From: Arenicola marina
Lineage: Eukaryota > Annelida > Polychaeta > Arenicolidae
NCBI GenBank assembly: GCA_964019135.1
Contig: OZ025252.1
Location: forward strand, 3,488,823-3,552,822
Length of the DNA: 64,000 bases
Direction: 5' to 3'
In this document: positions 58,263 to 64,000 of the stretch, one piece after another
Layout of the letters: every line of letters begins with the position of its first letter
Position numbering within the stretch: the first letter of the stretch is position 1
Notes under the pieces: generated by a model
Told to the model about the DNA's origin: nothing
The model's input: the letters and a program-made list of their open reading frames with translations, nothing else
The model's database searches: none
Translations under genes and position numbers: made by a program

Positions 58263-58903
58263 TGTTACATCTACAGATATATGGGAGCATAAATGTGGTC
58301 TAAAACAACATCCTTGGACTTAATGATTAATAAAGTGTCACTGACGATGACTCCATTATCTAAGTTCTAATTAAGTAGTGTTCGCAATGACCGCAGAGCC
58401 CCGCCCCCCTCCCCTCCCTCTCCCCCGGCCCAGCAGCCACCCATCCCGCCCCCCACCCACCCCATCCCACCTTGCTTGTTTCCCATCGATGTCAGTAACT
58501 GAGATGAGGGATCGGCCATTTTAATGAGCCGGACACACGCCGTGCGAACTGGACTGGAGCCCCTCCCCCACCCCCACCGCCATCTCCGCCTTCCATCACC
58601 CGACTGGTAGGCCCCTCGGACCTACCCCCCCCCCCCCCCACCCACCGCCCCCTCCTCTCGGACAGGTGCGCGAGCTCGTAGACCCATTGTTGAGGCGAAC
58701 AGCGATAACCATCTCTACGACCCTTGTGGATCGGTGCAAAAACTGGAACCGGAAATGACGTCACAGATGGTCCTTATGCACTCAATTAACAAGCGTCCTC
58801 TCCGCGCACACGTGATGTGTCACGTGACAACAACACGTATCGTGAGAGGTGACATTTATATACGACGTTTATATAAAAATCGATGCGAACATTAACCGTA
58901 TAA
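58263..58903. other. Unique sequence with C-rich patches
   Basis: C-rich patches at 58400-58470 and 58560-58650. ETS-CRE composite at 58748 listed separately. Confidence 0.4.
58748..58764. promoter_or_regulatory. ETS-CRE composite motif
   Basis: ACCGGAAATGACGTCAC joins an ETS core to a perfect CRE, as at 12904 and 41864. Promoter role is inference. Confidence 0.35.
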
Positions 58904-59847
58904 CAGGGGCGGATCTAGGTGGGGGGGAGGGGTTGCACCATCCCTCCCCCCCGCCCTATTCGAGAATTTCAGCACAGACTGTAAAGGTCTGGCTATCCGA
59001 CGACATACATCGCAAAGCGACATTTTGTAGATGCAACCAAGTGGCGGATCTAAGGGCGGGGGGGAGGGGGGGTTAAACCCACCCCGACAAGCAAGGGGAT
59101 GTTAAGAACTGTTGAAGCCACGATTTTGTTCAGCTCAGGGTGCACTTTGGTTAGGGAAGACAAACAAGTAAGAATTAGTTTTAATGGGAGTGTACAGTTT
59201 TTATTCCACGATATCACCATAAACGCGTTCGTCAAAGTAGCGAGAGTGAGGTCCGGCGGGTTTAATTCTGGGAGCATTGCATCTGAGCGTTATTTTGAAA
59301 TTCCCCAAAGATGTCACATGATTGATAGGTGAGCTTTGATGCATTGCGTAGGCATCTGTTGTCGAGGGCGTGTATTGTTCTCATGATTGAGTGCTTTTCG
59401 TCGAGTTCAAGCCAACGAGCAGAGATAATTTAAGTCTCAATCTAAGAGCACATGCGTTTGTATTCGCCTTTGACGTCACTTTCCTCACTCCCAGAATTTA
59501 AATCGGCATGTGCGAAAACCAGCGGAAAAAGTATTCCCTTCTACTATTTGGGGCGTTATATCTCGATAATATAAGCGTGGAAACACCGAAGATTAATATG
59601 AGCTCAAGTTTTTTTGGCGTGGCCTCAACTGTTTAAAGTCGCCATTTTTTCAATGACCCTTATTAAGGAAAAAAAACCGTTTTTCTCCACAAAAGGCCAT
59701 CGGAGGAAGCAACCCCTCTCCCCACCGGTTGTCAAAAAAAGTACCTGCGGTCATTGTCACTCCCTCCCTCGGTCGCGAGTTTTTAGAGAGCAGAGCCCCC
59801 CCCCCCCCCCACCGGGGTCGCATTTCTAAGTTCCTAGATCCACCCCC
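58904..59847 (+). mobile_element. GGGGCGGATCTAG-ended MITE, copy C, split by a TTAA MITE
   Basis: Left end CAGGGGCGGATCTAGG (58904) and right end CCTAGATCCACCCC (near 59833-59846) form an inverted pair. CGTAT occurs just outside both ends, a possible target duplication. A second internal GTGGCGGATCTAAGGGCGGG near 59041 marks a sub-structure also seen in copy A (GGCGGATCCAAG). Without the insertion at 59106-59632 it is about 410 bp. No open frame of its own. Confidence 0.75.
59106..59632 (-). mobile_element. TTAA-flanked MITE, copy 3, nested in another MITE
   Basis: A 527-bp inverted copy of the element at 1824-2346. TTAA flanks both ends (59102-59105 and 59633-59636). The host sequence on either side, GATGTTAA and TTAAAG, joins exactly to the uninterrupted GATGTTAAAG of the 33-kb relative, so the insertion and its TTAA duplication can be read directly. 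Confidence 0.88.
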
Positions 59848-60519
59848 GTATTATGTATGTTTTTGTGTCTATAAATTTGTATTAATTAAAGGCCAATACA
59901 ATTTACTATGTTATCTTTCTCGGTTATGATTATACCAATTAGGTACACGGTAATGTCGAGTCTAAAGAAAAGCGAAATTAATTTATTTAAGAAAATATCT
60001 CTGGCAGTTGCACTGATAGACAATAAGCTACTCTTCACATATGCTTTTATTGGGAATAAAAAACGCTCTGACGCATGAGAGAAGAAACCATTTTGGCTTT
60101 GGTATTAATTATGTGAAAATCAGGACGTTGAAAGATACTATACTATTCATATATATGTTGTTATTGCGACACGCTCCGGCACAGGAGACCAATTGGGCTT
60201 TGAAATAGGCAATGTGGAGGTTAATTAATATGAAACCAGATATGAAAATCATGATGGCGCTACCGGGAATCAAACCCAGGTCTATCCAGACATCAGAATG
60301 TGCCTGCCATCCGCCCTCTTGGACGAATGGGATTTAAACCTCCAATAAGCAAAATCGTCATCTGACTGATCGCCGCTTCCTTGTTGCTGGTTGTCACCCA
60401 AGCGGTGGTTCACGGGCGGTTAACCCCCGGGCTCAGCAAACATGACACCAACACCTTCGACGGCCACCCGCTGATTGCCCCAGGGAGGGACACCACGGTG
60501 TGGGTGAGGCCTGAGCGAA
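59848..60519. other. Unique sequence with a tRNA-like relic
   Basis: AT-rich to 60240. A tRNA-like stretch at 60253-60330 is listed separately. Confidence 0.4.
60253..60330 (-). mobile_element. tRNA-like relic on minus strand
   Basis: On the minus strand GGGTTTGATTCCCGG is a good B box and T-arm. Upstream GGGCGGATGGCAGGC is only loosely like a D-arm. Probably an old SINE head or pseudo-tRNA. Confidence 0.35.
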
Positions 60520-60523
60520 AGCC

Positions 60524-60975
60524 GGCCTGGGCCAGGAGTGTAGGAAGACCCCCAGGCCAGGGTGGTAGGGAGGCCCCCAGGCCAGGGTGGTAGGGAGGCC
60601 CCCAGGCCGGGGTGGCAGAGAGACCCCCAGGCCAGGGTGGTAGGGAGACCCCCAGGCCAGGGTGGTAGGGAGACCCCCAGGCAAGGCCAGAGACCCCCAG
60701 GCCAGGGTGGTAGGGAGGCCCCCAGGCCAGGGTGGTAGGGAGACCCCCAGGCCAGGGTGGTAGGGAGACCCCCAGGCCAGGGTGGTAGGGAGACCCCCAG
60801 GCCAGGGTGGTAGGGAGGCCCCCATGCCAGGGCGGAAGGGAGACCCCCAGGCCAGAGTGGTAGCGAGACCCCCAGAACCCCAGGCCAGGTAGGTAGGGAG
60901 ACCCTCTTACCAGGGCCGCAATATGACCCCCAGACCAGGCCATAAACCCCGAGGCCAGGGTGGTAGGGAGACCCA
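60524..60975. repeat. Minisatellite, 25-bp unit
   Basis: About 18 copies of GGCCAGGGTGGTAGGGAGAC plus CCCCA, with a shortened unit near 60680 and diverged units from 60820 on. The minus strand has no stop in the unit, and 25 leaves remainder 1 on division by three, so all three minus frames are open; these are not genes. Confidence 0.96.
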
Positions 60976-61137
60976 GACAAGAGATCCCAAGGTTCTTCCC
61001 GAGCCACGCTGTAGCCGAGGACGTCCTAACGACTTCCGCTCCAAGGCTGACGGGTCGATGTCTTTACCGTATTTGCATATTTTACCGCCAACCAGCTGGG
61101 TCCGTCACGTGAGAGGGTGTGGGTGGTTCATTAGACC
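60976..61137. other. Short unique spacer between two arrays
   Basis: About 160 bp of non-repetitive sequence. No feature seen. Confidence 0.5.
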
Positions 61138-63428
61138 GGCAACCAACAGCTGTACTGCTGGTCGCTGGTAGTGACGGGGTAAACCACCAGCTGTACTGCT
61201 GGTCGCTGGTAGTGACAGGGTAAACCAACAGCTGTACTGCTGGGCGCTGGTAGTGACAGGGTAAACCAACAGCTGTACTGCTGGGCGCTGGTAGTGACAG
61301 GGTAAACCAACAGCTGTACTGCCGGGCGTTGGTAATGACAGGGTAAACCAACAGATGCACTGCTGGTCGTTGGTAGTGACAGGGTAAACCAACAGCTGTA
61401 CTGCTGGTCGCTGGTAGTGACAGGGTAAACCAACAGCTGTACTGCTGGTCGCTGGTAGTGACAGGGTAAACCAACAGCTGTACTGCTGGTCGCTGGTAGT
61501 GACAGGGTAAACCAACAGATGTACTGCTGGTCGCTGGTAGTGACAGGGTAAACCAACAGATGTACTGCTGGTCGCTGGTAGTGACAGGGTAAACCAACAG
61601 CTGTAATGCTGGTCGCTGGTAGTGACAGGGTAAACCAACAGCTGTACTGCTGGGCGCTGGTAGTGACAGGGTAAACCAACAGATGTACTGCTGGTCGCTG
61701 GTAGTGACAGGGTAAACCAACAGATGTACTGCTGGTCGCTGGTAGTGACAGGGTAAACCAACAGCTGTACTGCTGGTCGCTGGTAGTGACAGGGTAAACC
61801 AACAGCTGTACTGCTGGGCGCTGGTAGTGACAGGGTAAACCAACAGCTGTACTGCTGGTCGCTGGTAGTGACAGGGTAAACCAACAGCTGTACTGCTGGG
61901 CGCTGGTAGTGACAGGGTAAACCAACAGCTGTACTGCTGGTCGCTGGTAGTGACAGGGTAAACCAACAGCTGTACTGCTGGGCGCTGGTAGTGACAGGGT
62001 AAACCAACAGATGTACTGCTGGTCGCTGGTAGTGACAGGGTAAACCAACAGATGTACTGCTGGTCGCTGGTAGTTACAGGGTAAACCAACAGCTGTACTG
62101 CTGGGCGCTGGTAGTGACAGGGTAAACCAACAGCTGTACTGCTGGGCGCTGGTAGTGACAGGGTAAACCAACAGCTGTACTGCTGGGCGCTGGTAGTGAC
62201 AGGGTAAACCAACAGCTGTACTGCTGGGCGCTGGTAGTGACAGGGTAAACCAACAGCTGTACTGCTGGGCGCTGGTAGTGACAGGGTAAACCAACAGATG
62301 TACTGATGGGCGCTGGTAGTGACAGGGTAAACCAACAGCTGTACTGCTGGTCGCTGGTAGTGACAGGGTAAACCAACAGCTGTACTGCTGGGCGCTGGTA
62401 GTGACAGGGTAAACCAACAGCTGTACTGCTGGGCGCTGGTAGTGACAGGGTAAACCAACAGCTGTACTGCTGGGCGCTGGTAGTGACAGGGTAAACCAAC
62501 AGCTGTACTGCTGGGCGCTGGTAGTGGCAGGGTAAACCAACAGCTGTACTGCTGGGCGCTGGTAGTGACAGGGTAAACCAACAGCTGTACTGCTGGGCGC
62601 TGGTAGTGACAGGGTAAACCAACAGATGTACTGCTGGGCGCTGGTAGTGACAGGGTAAACCAACAGCTGTACTGCTGGGCGCTGGTAGTGACAGGGTAAA
62701 CCAACAGATGTACTGCTGGGCGCTGGTAGTGGCAGGGTAAACCAACAGCTGTACTGCTGGTCGCTGGTAGTGACAGGGTAAACCAACAGCTCTACTGCTG
62801 GGCGCTGGTAGTGACAGGGTAAACCAACAGATGTACTGCTGGGCGCTGGTAGTGGCAGGGTAAACCAACAGCTGTACTGCTGGGCGCTGGTAGTGACAGG
62901 GTAAACCAACAGATGTACTGCTGGGCGCTGGTAGTGGCAGGGTAAACCAACAGCTGTACTGCTGGGCGCTGGTAGTGACAGGGCAAACCAACAGATGTAC
63001 TGCTGGGCGCTGGTAGTGACAGGGTAAACCAACAGCTGTAATGCTGGTCGCTGGTAGTGATAGGGTAAACCAACAGCTGTACTGCTGGGCGCTGGTAGTG
63101 ACAGGGTAAACCAACAGCTGTAATGCTGGTCGCTGGTAGTGATAGGGTAAACCAACAGCTGTGCTGCTGGGCGCTGGTAGTGACAAGGTAAACCAACAGC
63201 TGTACTGCTGGGCGCTAGTAGTGACAGGGTAAACCAACAGATGAACTGCTGGGCGCTGGTAGTGACAGGGTAAACCAACAGCTGTACTGCTGGGCGCTGG
63301 TAGTGACAGGGTAAACCAACAGATGAACTGCTGGGCGCTGGTAGTGACAGGGTAAACCAACAGCTGTACTGCTGGTCGCTGGTAGTGACAGGGTAAACCA
63401 ACAGCTGTACTGCTGGTCGCTGGGAGTG
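61138..63428. repeat. Minisatellite, 41-bp unit with an E-box
   Basis: About 56 copies of ACCAACAGCTGTACTGCTGG plus GCGCTGGTAGTGACAGGGTAA. Main variants: CAGCTG or CAGATG, and GGGCGC or GGTCGC. The minus strand lacks stops in all frames (up to 756 codons); the plus strand is closed by TAG, TGA and TAA in every unit. The GGTCGC form prevails on the left and the GGGCGC form from about 62100 on. This unit is unrelated to the 41-bp unit at 7257-9029. Confidence 0.98.
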
Positions 63429-63518
63429 GTAATATTCAGAGGTAGGCGTACAAAGTTGCCATCCGAAACTAACTTTCTTGCATGGGTGAAAATAGCGTCA
63501 AGCTAAATACTCTACTCT

Positions 63519-63534
63519 GGCGCCCCCTATTGCC
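63519..63534 (-). promoter_or_regulatory. CTCF-like motif
   Basis: GGCGCCCCCTATTGCC reads on the minus strand as GGCAATAGGGGGCGCC, the CTCF core with one change in the CCA block. It lies 90 bp from the end of the 41-bp array. Confidence 0.45.
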
Positions 63535-63618
63535 TGAATTTGGGGTGTATGGGAGGGGAAGAGAGGGGGAGGAAGGGATTGGTTGGGCAGACCAAATAAC
63601 GGTCTCTCTCGCCAGCAA

Positions 63619-63726
63619 GGGTCCGTAAGTTCAAACGGCGGGGGCCAAATATTTCGCCCCGCTCCAAGCTAATGTCTATTCTAGGGCTAGTTATTTTGCC
63701 CCCTGGCGCTGCGAACTTACGGGCCC
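63619..63726. mobile_element. Small MITE-like inverted repeat
   Basis: GGGTCCGTAAGTTC (63619-63632) and GAACTTACGGGCCC (63713-63726) are inverted repeats with one mismatch in the core. The similarity continues inward with GGGGGCCAAATATT against GGGGGCAAAATAAC, giving arms of about 40 bases in a 108-bp element. No coding. Confidence 0.6.
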
Positions 63727-64000
63727 AGTTCGGTTGAGGAGCAAAGCATCCGTCATCCTGAATTAAGACTGTTCAGAGTTTCCTTTGGCTTGAAAAGTGA
63801 AATAAACTTCCATACAGGAGTCGATTCATGCATGAAAATCGACACTTTGTACAATAGTGTGCATTTTATTTATACTTTAATAAATTTGTTGAAAGTGTAA
63901 TTAGTAGGACCGGTTTGTGTTAAAGTTTGAATAAATGTGCGCCGTACTCCACCCAATTTTGGTGACGTGGTACGCAAGAAAGCCACTCAACATAAGGATA
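63727..64000. other. Unique AT-rich sequence at window end
   Basis: No feature seen. Confidence 0.5.

Noticed and set aside
61082-63401. Minus-strand frames of up to 756 codons as a secreted or membrane repeat protein
   Set aside because: The 41-bp unit lacks minus-strand stops in every frame. Units are read in changing frames and the frames end where the array ends.

Overview
This is animal nuclear DNA, most likely from a marine invertebrate assembled to scaffold level. Reasons: tRNA-headed SINEs, MITE-type DNA transposons, eukaryotic splice and promoter signals, metazoan-type factor motifs (CTCF, RFX X-box, ETS-CRE, YY1), a 200-base scaffolding gap of N at 39717-39916, no dense coding, and no bacterial operons. 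The phylum cannot be fixed from the sequence alone.

The window is nearly free of recognisable protein genes. The one stretch that looks like real coding is a minus-strand exon at 11196-11726. It has a Kozak-like ATG, a His/Gln/Gly/Ala-rich transcription-factor-like composition and a splice donor, and one apparent frame slip lies in a run of seven C. Candidate promoters (ETS-CRE, CCAAT, YY1 or TATA motifs) lie near 0.6, 12.9, 21.0, 41.9, 55.8 and 58.75 kb, without a gene body that I can confirm.

The dominant content is minisatellite DNA: fifteen arrays with different units cover roughly 22 kb, about one third of the window. Layout by unit length: 63 bp (1.03-1.82 kb), 66 bp (3.35-5.49), 41 bp (7.26-9.03), 64 bp (21.76-22.50) running straight into 13 bp (22.51-24.96), another 64 bp with CCAAT/ACGTCA boxes (25.93-26.39), 28 bp (26.80-31.53), 18 bp (32.10-32.35), 45 bp (34.33-36.83), 12 bp (37.08-37.68), 40 bp (44.31-46.05), 32-34 bp (47.22-47.43), 55 bp (48.91-49.81), 25 bp (60.52-60.98) and another 41 bp (61.14-63.43). 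Several carry larger duplications inside them. The very long open frames of the window all lie in these arrays and follow from unit length and the absence of stop triplets, not from coding.

Between the arrays are homopurine/homopyrimidine G- and C-tracts (notably 10.3-11.2, 12.2-12.4, 15.3-15.9, 18.1-18.7 and 38.4-39.7 kb, the last next to the gap) and mobile elements. Three copies of a roughly 525-bp MITE with TTAA target sites are present (1824-2346, 6522-7240, 59106-59632). One interrupts the 63-bp array, one has itself received a tRNA-derived SINE, and one sits inside a second transposon family with ends like GGGGCGGATCTAG (14419-14695, 33345-33545 partial, 58904-59847). The 33-kb copy of that second family keeps the empty site. 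A 2.4-kb non-coding stretch at 53.0-55.47 kb is rich in TGACGTCA palindromes, has an internal diverged duplication and ends in a ladder of TGACCT half-sites.
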